Positions 32,513 to 46,271 of a DNA stretch of 64,000 nucleotides are shown here, piece after piece. The notes beneath the pieces were generated by a model, which did not search any database, was not told the origin of the DNA, and saw only the letters and a list, made by a program, of their open reading frames with translations. This DNA comes from Dermatophagoides farinae (taxonomy: Eukaryota > Arthropoda > Arachnida > Sarcoptiformes > Pyroglyphidae). Location: contig NC_134684.1 in assembly GCF_024713945.1 (NCBI RefSeq), forward strand, positions 1,779,001-1,843,000, written 5' to 3'. The position numbers and the translations under genes were made by a program. How positions within the stretch are numbered: the stretch's first letter is position 1; each line of letters begins with the position of its first letter.

Positions 32513-32579
32513 ATGATGATGATGATGATGATGATGATTTGATGTGTTTTCAATCATCATCATCATCATCATCATCATC
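32513..32579. repeat. (ATG)n / (CAT)n inverted pair, long hairpin
   Basis: An (ATG)n arm at 32513-32538 faces its complement (ATC)n at 32553-32579 across a 14-nt spacer. This gives about 26 bp of perfect stem if single-stranded or transcribed. Confidence 0.9.
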
Positions 32580-35122
32580 GTTGTCCGACCGACAGGCTCC
32601 AACAAAATCAAATATATCAAACAAAAAGAAAAAGAAAAAGAAAAAATCGATTCAAAACATCAGTTTTGTTGTCGTTGCTGTTGTTGTTGTTGTTGTTGTT
32701 GGCGGCAGCGGAGGCCAATCATCTTGTAACTGGAAATAACAACAACAACAACAAAACTTTAAAACACATACTGCATGCTACAAAAAAAAATATGAAATAC
32801 GAAAATGAAAAAAAACATATTTTTTCTGTTTAAAATTGAACAACAACAACAACAACAAAATAGAAATTGTACAACAAATGAATTCAATGGTCGTTGATGT
32901 CTTCGTCGTCGTCGTCGTCAACATCATCATCATTGGCGTCATTCTCATCATCAATGATGGCGACCACTTGTCGAATGTTGATCAAAAAAAAATTTAAAAA
33001 AAATGATATCGATCAATATTGAAAGACAATGAATTTGAGTTTACCTTACACTACTACCCAACAACAACCAACTATTGATATATTTTCATAATTTCAAGAC
33101 AAAACACGCAAAATCAGAATAGAAAACAACAACGACAACAACAACAAAAAAAAAATGGCAGACAGAAACTCAACTTGGAGATATAAGATGGATGGATGGA
33201 TGGATGGATACGAGATGCAAGATAGATAGATTCAAGCACGCAAACTTTACAAGCTTGATCGCTTTCTTTACAATCGGATTTTTTTTTTATATTTATTTTT
33301 TGATCTTCATTTCTTTCAAATTTTCTGTTCTCTGTTGTTTGTCTGGCTGTCTGTTTGTTTGTTTGTTTGTTTGTTTGTTCATACCTCATATATTCCTTGT
33401 TAAAATGACAAAACAAAACAAAACAATACATTTTATTCGATCCAGTCAAAAATCTGAATTTTTCAACATTTTTGATTCTTGATTTATCATTCAATGCTCT
33501 GTTCATTATCTGTTTGATCTATGAGGCTATGTTGTCCATTCGATTTGAATGAATCAGTCGATTTTTATTTTGCGCAGAAAATCTTGACCATGATTAAGTT
33601 TGAAATTGAATTTTTCATTTTCATTTTTTTTATTGAAAAAAATTTTTTTTAAAAATCCATCGAATTTCATCATCATCGATACTTTTTTTTCGTGATATTG
33701 ATTCGATGATGATGATGATGATGATGTTCAATAAATCGATAAAATTTTCAAGGCATCAATTTGCAACAACATATGATGAACAGGATTTTCAGTTCTTAGA
33801 AGAAGAAAGAAAGGAAAAAAAACGAACACAAACACAGAAAAAAAATTCACATCAAAAAGTGATTGAACAGATTTTTTTCCCCGTTTTTTCATAAGAAAAA
33901 TGAAAAAAATTATACGATTGAAATGAGAATGGTGAACATTGATTATTCTCATTTTTTTTTCTCTCGCAATATATCTATCATTTTTTTTTTTTTTTTGGTT
34001 TTTCATTCATTCCCTTGATACTGGATTTGATTGATTTGATCTCATAATAATGATGTATCATTCTGGCCATTACATCCAATCCAATCCAATCCAATCCATC
34101 AATCTCATTCATTCATTCATTCGATATTTTGTTTTTTATTTTTGCACTGAGATAATATGAAACTCTATCCTTTGAATAAAAAATAAAAAATTCTTCTTGT
34201 CATTTTTTTTTCTCCATACATAACATTTTGAATCAATTAATCATCAATCACAATATTTTTTTTTTTTTTTGTTTTTTTCAAATGAAATGAAATTGAATTC
34301 CATGACAAAATTAAAAAAACCAAAATGAACACACTGCCATCTGTCGTATGAAACGGATTATTTTTTTTTTTAATTTGCTCAAATAAATGATGAATTCAAA
34401 GGTAAATTGAATGACCACAACAACAACAACAAATCCGGACAATAATTATCATATAAATCATCATAATCTATATAAATTGTTGCTAAAAAATCTTTGGTTT
34501 TTATTAAACAAATTCCAGAATAAACAACCATTGTAGCAAGAAGAATCATTTAGTGCTATAATAATAAAAAAAAATTTGCCCGCCAACACACACACACATC
34601 CATATGCACAATGTAAATCACCTTGTATCATCATCTATCTTACAACAACTAACGAGAAAAACAAAACCACAACAACAAACACGAACACGCCCAACATTAT
34701 ATATAAACAAACGCATATCAATAATAATGAAAAAAAATGAATAAAACAAAAATGAAAAAAAAAATCTTTTCATGAATATAGTTGAAGTTTATCGACAATT
34801 TATCGCCCCGAATCGTGTGTGTGTGTGTGTATGTGTGTTTGCCAGTGTAATATTTAATAAAACAACCAACCAAAAGAAAGAAACTTTTCGTATTAATTTA
34901 TTAAAATTAAGTCAATATTATCTCTCGTGGTATTACCGAATGAATGAGATGAAAAAAAAAAAATAAATGAACACAGCCACACCTATTCGGTGTTTTTAAG
35001 TGTGTGTATTGCAAGCAGTACATTTTGATTTAGCAAATAAAACCAGCGAAAAAAAATGGTAATGATGATTTATGAAACTTTTAATCATCATCATCATCAT
35101 CATCGTTTTAGGTACATTTTAT

Positions 35123-35148
35123 CGCCCCATCCCCTTCCCCTCCGCGCC
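35123..35148. other. C-rich island (three CCCC runs)
   Basis: CGCCCCATCCCCTTCCCC then TCCGCGCC. Three runs of four C plus shorter ones, so a two-layer G-quadruplex on the minus strand is possible. It lies in the gene-free region. Confidence 0.5.
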
Positions 35149-36538
35149 ATTCATACATACATTCATGTGACCAAAGAAATGAATATACCTGATATATTAA
35201 TCTTATATATACAGTTGGTTGATTTGGTTTGAATAATAATTATTTTTCTACTTTTCATCATTTCATTTTATACGGATCCTCTCTCTTTTTCTCTGTCTTC
35301 TTTTACCTTTTTTTCTTTAACAAACCACAAACATAAAGGTTGATTTTGAATTTTTTTTTCTTTGTTCATCTTCATTATCATTGTGATAGAATGTAAATCA
35401 AAGCAAACATGCGAATCTGATTAAAAATTTCTATATTCAATCATTGATCATTTTGATGATGTTGACTTTTTTAAATTCACTTTCATTCAATGGGGGAAAA
35501 AAATGAAAATGAAAATGAAAATATCAATTTGATTTCATTGCAAATCAAATGGCATTATAAAGCAATTATATTCGAAATATTTGCAATTTTCAATCAATTA
35601 AAATGACATTGACATCGATAAATGTATCGTTTCTCACTCTCTCTCTCTCTCTATTTCCCTTATGACGCCCACTCAAAAGCAACAAAACTAAAACTAGAAA
35701 ATAAACCTAGCCTGTATATATTAAATGATATATATTTTTACGATTATATCGTTTATATTATCGGAGAAAAATTGCATTCTCTTTCTCCAAATGGATAAAA
35801 ATTGTAATAATTTCATTTTTTCTCCTATCGGTTCCCTTTGTTTTTTTTTGTTTTGTTTCAGGATATATAAATGACCAGCATATGTTTTTTTTCGTTGTTC
35901 ATTTGAATTGTAATTTTCATGATCATGTTGATGATGATGATGATTATATTATCAGGATGGAACACACACATACACACACACAATTGAACATTTGGTTCGA
36001 TTCTTTGCTAAGGCTATTCTTCATCATCATCATCATCATCGAAAGCTGAGTTTAGTTTTTTTTGTAGAGAGATAGAGAAAGAAAGAGAGAAGAAAAAAAA
36101 GGTCAACAGCAGCAGCAGCTATAATTTGCAGTCATTTTTCATTCCATTCCATTCCATTCCTTTCCAGTCAGAACACTAAGAATGAATGACTGACTGACAA
36201 TTTGGCTGGTTTGCTGAATTTTTTTTTGTTGTTCGTCGTTTAACATTCAGTTTTATCCTTATGAGTTGTTTTCGTGTGTGGATGGATGTTGATCATGTTG
36301 ATCAAAATAATTTTCTGATTCTTGAGAAATTGAGAAAGAAAAGTGGTCAAAAAAAAAGAAAAAATTTCTCATCCCATTTATATTCAATCTGGAATTCTAC
36401 AATTTTTTTTTCTAAGTCCTGAATTCTAAATTCTAAATTCAAAGAAAAAAAAATTATCGCCAATCTCTGATTTTTCATCATCATTGGAGATATCTATTTT
36501 TTTTCTTCTTCTTCTTTTTGAGAACTGAAATAGAAATG

Positions 36539-36540
<2 letters not shown>

Positions 36541-36572
<32 letters not shown>

Positions 36573-36641
36573 TATAGGTGGGATTGCTTTAAACAACAAC
36601 AACGATTATTAACAACCAAAAAACAGAGAGAGAGAGAGAGA
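36541..36641. repeat. (TC)n and (AG)n inverted microsatellite pair
   Basis: (TC)n at 36541-36569 and (AG)n at 36625-36641 are complementary and about 55 bp apart, so they could pair into a hairpin. Confidence 0.85.
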
Positions 36642-39517
36642 TTTTTTTTCATTTGGATATTATTTGCTGTTGTTGTTGTTGTTGTTTTTGCTCCTTGGCC
36701 TTAGGACATTCGATATATATAAAAAAAAATCTATTTTTTCTTTCGTTTCAATTCTCAAATGACCAAATATACGACGATGACCATCATTATTATCATCATG
36801 GTGATGGTGGTAGTGATGATGATGATGATCATCATCATCATATTAATAGTATACAATTGTTACGGTGGCTCAACTTTTTGATGATTACAGGCCCATTCAA
36901 CAACTACTTGGGTCTTCGTATCATTTTTTTTTCGTTGTTGTTGTTCACTAACTAATGATCACACATTGTATACAAAAAAAAATATACAATATGCATCCCC
37001 CGTACATACCAAACGAAGAGAAAAAATGATGGTCATTTCTTTCGTTTTTTTTCTTGAAAAAAAAGTAGAAGAAAAAAAATTGTTTCAAAAATGATCACTG
37101 TGTACGGATATAATGACTAGCTTTGCTGTTGTTGTTGTTGTTGTTGGATTAGAAATTGAATTTTTTTTTGCTTTGGATTTCAATTTAAAATTGACTGATT
37201 TTTTCTGTTGTTTTCATTCTATTCTGTCATCATTATCTTTGTATTCAGTTTTTTTTTTGCTACAAAAATTATTTAATTATCGCTGATTTTTTTCCCGTAA
37301 TTTCATTTGCATATGATAATCATTATTATTGTGAGAGAACAAAAAAAAATCGGTACATTTCTAGCCATAATGGACACTATATACCGAACAAATGAACGTG
37401 AAAAAAAATTCTGCTCATCATCATCATCATCATCACATACTATAAGTCACCGTATAAAAGGCGTGTTGTTGTTTTCAGTGTTTGTGTGTGTGTGTATGTT
37501 CGCTTCATTTTGGGCGCTGTAAATTTAGTGTACTCGGTTTGTTTCATTAACCAATGAACAAATGAAAAAAAAAACAAAACAAAACAGGCCCCACAAAAAA
37601 AAGTTCATTTCTTTGTACTTTGATTGAATAGAAAAAAAAACAAGAAAAAATTCGTTGCTTTAACCACTGTTTTCGATGAACAAAAAAAAATCTCACTACC
37701 TGATTATAAAATTCCACGATCTTCATACGTTTTGGCCATCACCACCGTGATCATCTCCACCGCCGCCACCACCACCGTCACTTTTTCATGCATAAATTTG
37801 CCATATTTCTTTCATTTCACATGAAATACACACTTACAAATTGGCAAACAAACAAGAAGAAAAAAAATGGAAAAATTTCCTATCAAGATTAAAGAAATCT
37901 TCAGCAGAAAAAAGAAAATTTTGTTTGCCTTGATTTTTTTTTCTCACATCTCATATCACATCATATCCATTTGTTTGGAAATTTTTTTTTCTCTTCTACA
38001 TATTGATCTATGGTCAATACACACGATTCTTTATCAATAAAGTAAAAAAAAAATGGAATCATCATCATCATTATCATTTCCAAAAGATTTATTTCAACTC
38101 ACTTTCTCATAGCCAATGGCTGAACATCATCATCATCATCATTATTATTATGATTATGATCATCATCATGAAACCAATTAATCATCATCATTTGATTTTG
38201 TTTTTTTTATCATTTTTCTGATTTTTATCATCAAAGTAGAGTATTAAACTGAACTAAATCCACATTAAAACAACAACAACGACAACAGTAGTAGTGGATA
38301 TAACCCAGTGGCTTAGCATACATCCATAGTAGTCGGTAATCATTTTTTTCAGTTTTCTCAAAATAAGAAATGAAATCATCAATGATTCCAGGATATATAC
38401 AACCACATTTCAATATATATACGCGGATGGATGAACAACAACAAAAAAAACACACACACACACACTGGGAGAAATACAGCAAATCTTTTTTTTTTTTTTT
38501 TTTTGCTCATCATCATCTACATTCTGGCTTTATGAACATTTTGTTTTTTTCTTATATTCGTGCTTGTTGTTTGATGATGCACGCAAACCTACACACACAC
38601 ACAAACACTCGATTGCAACAACAACAAAAAAAATTGCACGATTGGAAATTTTTTTTTTGATTTTTTTTCTTTCTTCAGACAAAAATTTTTTTTTTTCATT
38701 CGTCTTCATCGTCTTCGTCTTCGTCTTAAAAACATCACGAATGTAATCACGAATAATTTTTTTTTCTACATCATCGTTCATCATCATCATCATCCACACA
38801 TCATTCATCGTCGTCTTGGAAGAAAACACACACACACATGCACACACAAACAAACAAAAACCAAAGACACGCCTCTATTCTTTATTGAAACTCCGCCCAT
38901 CACTATGTGTTGAGCAAGGTGGAAAAAAAAAATTTTTTTTTTCTCTGGATTCATTCAAACTTTTTATTTACAATTATTATTTTATGAAATACAAAAAAAA
39001 ATGACCGCTAAAGAATGAAAGAAAAAAAAAATTCATTTTTTTTCATTAAAAAAAATGAAAAAAAAAATTTGACTGGCCAATCAATATACTTGGCTGGTCA
39101 GATCACCCACCTGATGCCATTACCATAACCATACACCACTCCCACTAATGCTGCACTATTTCGTTAATTACTAATTAACGATGATAACGTGTTCATTAAC
39201 AACTTTTAATTTTTTTTTTTTTTTGGTTTGTTTTTGGAATTTTATAGAAAAAAAAACCGTCAAACATACATATGAAAATCATTACTATAACAGAGTTCAG
39301 GATCAAACAAATGAAATTTGAATTTCATATAATAACAATTTGTAACAAATTTATTATTGATTTGAAATAAATAATAATATAATTAATATAATTGATAATT
39401 GATTGATTGATTGATTGATTATCGTAATCGTTTAAACATCATTATTCAATCGATTCATTTTGGTTTGTTATTTATTTATTTATTTACTAATAATAATATC
39501 AATTCGCTTTTTTTTGA

Positions 39518-39549
<32 letters not shown>
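39518..39549. repeat. (GAT)n microsatellite
   Basis: About 32 bp of GAT repeat followed by (AAT)n, typical of the dominant trinucleotide in this genome. Confidence 0.9.
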
Positions 39550-41367
39550 AATAATAATGATCAGGTCTACCACCAATTTTGTAATTATTGTTTCAACATT
39601 AAAAACAAAAAAAAAAAACAAGAAACAAAAACTACTGACTACTCGTTGGTTATTATTATTATCATCAACATCATCATCATCATCATAACTGATCTATAAT
39701 GATGATGATGATCTTCAATCATCAAACAAACATAATGATTACTATATATATATAAAATGGAGTAAAGTGGAAAAAAAGTGAAATCATTTTTTTTGTGATG
39801 ATTATGGTGATCATCATGATGATGATGATTATGATGAACAAATTGATACATTACGTTTTTTTTTCTATTTCATATAAATAGTATCACATCATCATCATCA
39901 TCATCATCATTAGAAAAAAAAGAAGATAATTTTTGTTTTTGTCCAAATAAATGTATGTGTATGTGTGTGTGTGTCAATCATTCGGAAAAATAACCCAATG
40001 GGAAAATAAAAGAGAATGAAAATGAACGTTTTTTTTTATTAAATTAAATTAAATTGTCGGTTTTTCTCCCGGTGTGTGTGTTTGGTTTTGGTTTTGGTTT
40101 TGTTTGGCCAATCATGTTGTTATGATGATGATGATGATGACAATCATCCTGAAAATTTTTTTTTTCAACTCAAATACCAATTATTTATTATTATTATTAT
40201 TCGCAACATGATCGAGGTGTGAAAATCGTCTTGTTTACACACATACACACACACACCCGGTAACATGATGGGCGGATATATCATCATCATCATCATCGAA
40301 TCTTATCATTATATCAATAAATATAATGGTCATTATGATGATGATGATAATAATAATGATCATCATCATCATCATCATCATCATTATAATCATCCATTGT
40401 CATAATAATAATAGTAATGATGATGATGATGATGATGATTGTTATCTTCTTTTTGTTGTTGTTGTCGCTGCTGTTGCTGCTGTTTAAACAAACAATTTAT
40501 TTTTTTTTCACTACTCTATTCTATTTTATTCTTGACAAAATAAACAAATTATTTATTCTTCAATTTGATTTGATTTGATTTGATTGAATTCTGAAATTTT
40601 TTTAAAATTCGATTTTTTTTGCTCAGCTGTTAGTGTCGCCATCTGTTTGACTGTCATCTAGTTGTTAAAAAAATCAAATGTTTTTTTTTTGATTTTTGAT
40701 TTGTTCCAGAATTTTTTTTTTCAAATTTTAAAGTGATAAAAACCAGAACAGAAAACAAACACACACACACACACACAACTAAAAGTGCAAATCATTGTGT
40801 GGAAATTTTTTCCAATCAATATTTGATTAATAGAAATATGGTATGAATGTGATATATTGACATTTGTGAATAATCTTTTCAACAAATCATATATAGCAAG
40901 ATTAATATCGTTTGTTTATGTTTGGCCAAAATAAGAAACGAACAAAAAAAAAATTTCCGCATTCCCAAAGTATATTTTATTTGGAAATCATGCGCTTCAA
41001 GAAATGATGATAATGTTGAATTCATATCACGCCTATACTATGCTACTTATGACCAAATAACCTGCAATGTTTGCTTTTTTTTCTCTCTCTACTAAGATAT
41101 GAACAAATTTGCTTGTTTGAATGCGAATGATGATAATAAATAGTATCCGAGATTGATAAACACTAATCACTACAATCCATAGATAATTATCAATGTCAAA
41201 TAAATTCAAAATAACGATATTCGATTGTGAAAACAATGTCTGTGTTTGTAATTGTTAATTTTTTTTTTTTTTTGAAAATACATTATTTTGTTTGTTTCAA
41301 AGAAGAAAAAAAAAATGATTCGATCGCGACTATAAAATCATTTTCAATTTTTTCCCATTCATTTTTC

Positions 41368-41369
41368 AG
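41368..41369 (+). other. Candidate splice acceptor before the uridine phosphorylase start
   Basis: A T-rich tract followed by TTTTTCAG ends at 41369, and ATC AAA ACA GTT ATG then reads in frame into the assigned start. An upstream 5' UTR or short coding exon is therefore plausible. One option is the ATG at 41235 with ATGTCTGTGTTT followed by GTAATT, which would splice in phase 0. Unproven. Confidence 0.4.
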
Positions 41370-41381
41370 ATCAAAACAGTT

Positions 41382-42610
<1,229 letters not shown>

Positions 42611-42724
42611 TGACGTTGACTTTTGTTTTTTTGTTTTTTTTTTTGATAACTAAACTAAATATAATATAATGAAATGAAATAATCATCGATTTGGTTGAGA
42701 AACAAAACAATTAATTTCTGATTA

Positions 42725-42730
42725 AATAAA
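42725..42730 (+). terminator. Polyadenylation signal AATAAA, uridine phosphorylase
   Basis: Canonical AATAAA about 115 nt after the uridine phosphorylase stop codon, before the RNase T2 promoter region. Confidence 0.55.
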
Positions 42731-43031
42731 TTTCCAATCAATTCAAATCACTGTTATGAAGTGATATTTTTTTTAAAAAAAAACGTCAAGTGAATAATGA
42801 CAAGAAAAAAATCTCGTACGATTTCGTTTGTTTTAATTATGAAATTTTAAAATAACAATCATTAATCAAATATAAATGAAATGGAACATTTTCAATGTAC
42901 AACGACATGACATTATATGTACAAATATAAATTTCATTTCGTCACATTTGATCTATAAAAATGAAATCAATTTATTGTCATTCCATCATCATCATCATCA
43001 GTTTTATTACATTAGTTTTAATCATTCAATA

Positions 43032-43718
43032 ATGGCTAAAATCCAATTGGCATCGTTGTTATTGTTGATTCTTGGAACATTTTCATTGGCATTAGAATCA
43101 TCTAAACATCATTTTGATTACATTTTATTGGCAACACAATGGCCTGAAACTTTTTGTGAACATAATAAATGTGTTCATCATAAAGATCGTTGGCTAATAC
43201 ATGGTGCATGGCCAGAAAATAATGATGGTTCATATCCACAGTATTGTGATCGTAATAGTAAATTCAATCATAATGCAATCAAATCAATCGAATCGGAAAT
43301 GGTGGCCAATTGGAAATCTTTGAAATCTGGTAGTTCTAATGATCATTTCTGGTCACATGAATATACTAAACATGGAACTTGTGCTATCGAATGTCCATTG
43401 ATGCAAAATGAATTCAGCTATTTCAAATCAACATTAGATTCATTCAAACGATTACACATTGAACAATGGTTAGCTGCTGGTGGTGTGGTTCCATCGACAA
43501 CGCAAATATATCCATTACAAGCTTTCCATGATGCCATTGAAAAAGGTTTCGGTTATAAAGTTCAAATTCAATGTACACGTAGTAATCATCATGATTATCC
43601 AATCATTGCACAAATTAATTTCTGTTTATCCAAACAAGACCTGTCACCATTTAATTGTCATTCCAAAGATGTTAGATGTACCAGTTCAAACATTGGCTAT
43701 CTACCAACACAAAAATGA
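43032..43718 (+). CDS. Secreted ribonuclease T2, intronless
   Basis: The 228-aa protein opens with a signal peptide (MAKIQLASLLLLILGTFSLA). The frame is open 52 codons further up, to an ATG at 42876, but 43032 is chosen because it places the hydrophobic signal at the N-terminus. Both RNase T2 active-site blocks are present: WLIHGAWPEN (CAS I, catalytic His57) and WSHEYTKHGTC (CAS II, Glu110, Lys113, His114). Many cysteines are consistent with a disulfide-bonded secreted or lysosomal enzyme. The family cleaves single-stranded RNA through 2',3'-cyclic phosphates. CAS I usually reads HGLWP; here the middle Leu is Ala, next to but not a catalytic residue, so activity is expected. No intron, unlike all four other genes. 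Converges on KANSL2 with 65 bp between stops. In a mite, a secreted RNase T2 could be digestive; that is inference. Confidence 0.93.
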   Translation: MAKIQLASLLLLILGTFSLALESSKHHFDYILLATQWPETFCEHNKCVHHKDRWLIHGAWPENNDGSYPQYCDRNSKFNHNAIKSIESEMVANWKSLKSGSSNDHFWSHEYTKHGTCAIECPLMQNEFSYFKSTLDSFKRLHIEQWLAAGGVVPSTTQIYPLQAFHDAIEKGFGYKVQIQCTRSNHHDYPIIAQINFCLSKQDLSPFNCHSKDVRCTSSNIGYLPTQK

Positions 43719-43747
43719 TCTTTTATCAAAGAGATCAAGTTATTTGA

Positions 43748-43756
43748 TTTATTAAA
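43748..43756. terminator. Overlapping convergent polyadenylation signals
   Basis: Plus-strand TTTATT at 43748-43753 is AATAAA for KANSL2 on the minus strand, about 30 nt beyond its stop. It overlaps ATTAAA at 43751-43756, a common variant signal for RNase T2 on the plus strand, about 33 nt beyond its stop. Position and spacing fit both genes. Confidence 0.55.
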
Positions 43757-43783
43757 ATTTCCAATTTGAAAATTATTATTGAA

Positions 43784-45489
43784 TTATGATAACATATTTG
43801 AATCGATATCGAATTCATGTTCTAAACTGAATAAATTTTCCGATTCTACAGGATCCATTGCCAATGAAATGTCTTCAATAGAATGGAAAAGTTCAGTTTC
43901 ATTTTCCAAATCATCATCATCGTTTATTTGTTGATCTGGACATTCTGGTTCCGATTTTTCTGGACTTTTCTGTTTATATATAAAAAAAAGATAAATTAGA
44001 TAAAAAAAATCATAAGGCCAAAACATTACCAAAATCTTGGCAATTTCATTTTTTTCAAATTTAATTTGAGTATGTTGTAGACAGGAATTACGATGAACAT
44101 AGGAAACGACAGGCATTAAACAAGGCGGTGTTCCATTAGCACATGGACGATACAGAATTTGATATGGATCATATAGAATGTCTAAAAGAATTAAAATTAT
44201 TTTTATTATACAATATATATTAGTTTATGTATGACATGCTTACGTGTACGACAATAATTAGAGAGTGGAACACATTGCTTTTGGCATTGTTGGGCATCTT
44301 TTTTGTATATACAAAAATATGTCGATGATGTTGATGGTTTTTCCGTCATTTGTTTATCTTCGATCAAACTTTGACGAATTTCACTAGCTTTATTTTGAAT
44401 TAATTTTTCCGGTCCTGAGATATTATGATATTTAAACATGGCTTTCATTATTTTATAATCTTCTTCTTCATTAAATGCATCAATTATCGTATTTGAATCA
44501 TTCATTAATGTCGTCATGGCCGTTGTTGATGATTCTAAGGATTTACCATTAGAACTTGTACTTTCACATTGTTTACTATTATTACTGCCTACAGATAATT
44601 TAGCCAAATAATATTGTCGCATTTTTTGTTTCAACATTTGCCGATAATAATTATGTAAATTAATGTACAATGTTTGAAGTCGAAGCATTTTATCACGAAG
44701 AATATGGGAAATTTCTTCAGCAGAATAAACACCAGCATGACGTAACGGATCATCCATGTAACTTTCGACAGATTCATTATCGGAATCCAATGAATCAAGA
44801 TTGAGAACATCGGCCAAAGTTAATTGAGAAAAATCATCATTATTTTGATTTTGACAATGTATAGCATTTATTGAATCGGTTATTCGTGTTTTCAAAGATT
44901 TACTCGCTACAATACATTTATCATCGTGAAGTTCCCAATCACCATTCTTACGGCGATGATCATGTTCATCACTTGGACAATAATGTTCTAATTCTTCAAA
45001 TTTTCTTTTCAAATTTGTTTTCTTTTCTTCGACCATTGAATTCTGATAATTTTCCATACAGGCATTTTTACGTCGTAATATATTGAATTGTTGAATATGC
45101 CATGGACAAAAGGCGGTATCACGATCACGACGATCATAACGGCGGGCAGCTTTCGGACAGCGTTTATTTGTTTGTGGATGAATATATGAACATTGTTTAA
45201 ATGGAGCATTCTTATCGAATAGAATATGTCGTATACAATAGTTATATCCATCGAGACGATTTTGTAGACAAAATCTATGTGGATATAGACAGAAATTATC
45301 ACCATTTGTTTGATGTGGATTTGGTCGTTGTTGTTGATTAAAAAATTGATTGATTAATGACGATTGACGTTTCAAATATATTAATTGCTGTTGCTGCTGT
45401 TGTTGTTGTTGTTGTTGAGATCGATTGCTACCGCTGGCCGTTGATCGATTTGATTTTGCCTGAGAAGAATTTTGTGATTTATATGACAT
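43784..45489 (-). CDS. KANSL2: KANSL2 / NSL2 subunit of the NSL histone acetyltransferase complex, 3 exons
   Basis: Minus-strand exons 45489-44244, 44181-44030 and 43969-43784 join in phase (1, 0) to give 527 aa. The first Cys/His-rich zinc-binding-like domain (about residues 67-135) has CIRHILFDKNAPFKQCSYIH and NKRCPKAARR, close to human KANSL2. The mid-protein block DPLRHAGVYSAEEISHILRD (about 247-266), followed by LRLQTLYI, is also shared. The second Cys/His domain is split by intron 1: CQKQCVPLSNYCRT continues into HILYDPYQILYRPC and SCLQHTQ. The tail is acidic. The family scaffolds the MOF-containing NSL complex, which acetylates histone H4 at housekeeping promoters in the nucleus. A Gln run (about 25-35, CAA/CAG) and Ser-rich spacers enlarge the protein. 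Introns are only 60-62 bp. It is divergent from cyclin T, with a 782 bp shared upstream region. Confidence 0.93.
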
Positions 45490-46271
45490 GTTGATGATGA
45501 TGATTTGTTTTGAACAATAACTATTATATATATTATATTATATCATCTGATAAAAATTTTGAACTTTAATTTCTAAAAATCATCGACGTTTAATGAAATG
45601 ATGATCGGCTCATTCATTATATAATAAAAATAAGAGCTTGATGGCATGCATTCTAATCCATCCAGTCCAAAAAAAAAACAAGCCAAACAAACACACACAC
45701 ACACACAACGACAACAACAATGAAAAAAAAGGCGAGCGAAAAAATTGCTCTTGCCGAGGATCTGTTCATTAACAATGTAAAAATCTATATATTCATAAAT
45801 AATAAATAATGATAAAAAAGTTTTATTTCATCCAATTCAATTGTATTGATTTATTTATTGAATTTAAATACAATTTGTAATGTTTTGAGTTTAATTTCAA
45901 TGAAATTGATTCTAATTTTAATTATTAATTAATTGATAAAAATATTTATTTGTCCTATCGTATATGAATGGTCATTCATAGCAGCAGTCATCTTGATTTT
46001 GGCTTGTGTGTGTGTGTGTTGGAAAAAATCGCTTGCTCTGTTCGGATTTTTTTTCATTTCGATCAATTGAATATTTTGGCCCGAATTTTCTATTTTGGAT
46101 TTTAAATTAATTTCGGTGATAAATTTACTTGTTGAGAATGTTTCATGAATTTTATATTTTATTGTTTACAACCTGATCGATCGATAAATCAACAGTAGCA
46201 TTCGATCCCAACAGACCATCGGTTGGGGACATTTTTGTCCGCCAAAAAAAAAACAAGAATTGCCTGATCTA
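45490..46271. promoter_or_regulatory. Divergent promoter region, KANSL2 and cyclin T
   Basis: 782 bp between the two start codons, transcribed in opposite directions. It holds A/T-rich TATATTATATTA near 45525-45540, (CA)n at about 45689-45706 and (TG)n near 46003-46019, and non-repetitive sequence between. No specific core-promoter motif can be assigned with confidence. Confidence 0.6.

Larger units (their letters stand above)
23990..33000. other. Gene-free DNA upstream of Dll, third part
   Basis: Repeat-rich without recognisable exons. It includes the longest (AG)n and (CA)n tracts of this half, T23GG (26984), T21GG (27380) and T24GG (27640), a CTAAACGTTTAG palindrome at 31432-31443 and a long (ATG)n/(CAT)n hairpin at 32513-32579. 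Confidence 0.6.
33001..41381. other. Gene-free DNA between the Dll domain and the housekeeping island
   Basis: No exon seen. Includes (GGAT)n at about 33189-33208, (TTTG)n near 33352-33379, (CCAAT)n near 34079-34098, a C-rich island at 35123-35148, a (TC)n...(AG)n inverted pair at 36541-36641, a 26 bp GATC-centred palindrome at 36816-36841 and (GAT)n at 39518-39549. The last few hundred bases should include the uridine phosphorylase promoter. Confidence 0.6.

Noticed and set aside
42876-43031. Upstream start giving a 280-residue RNase T2
   Set aside because: The extra 52 residues would bury the signal peptide and are A/T-biased like leader DNA.
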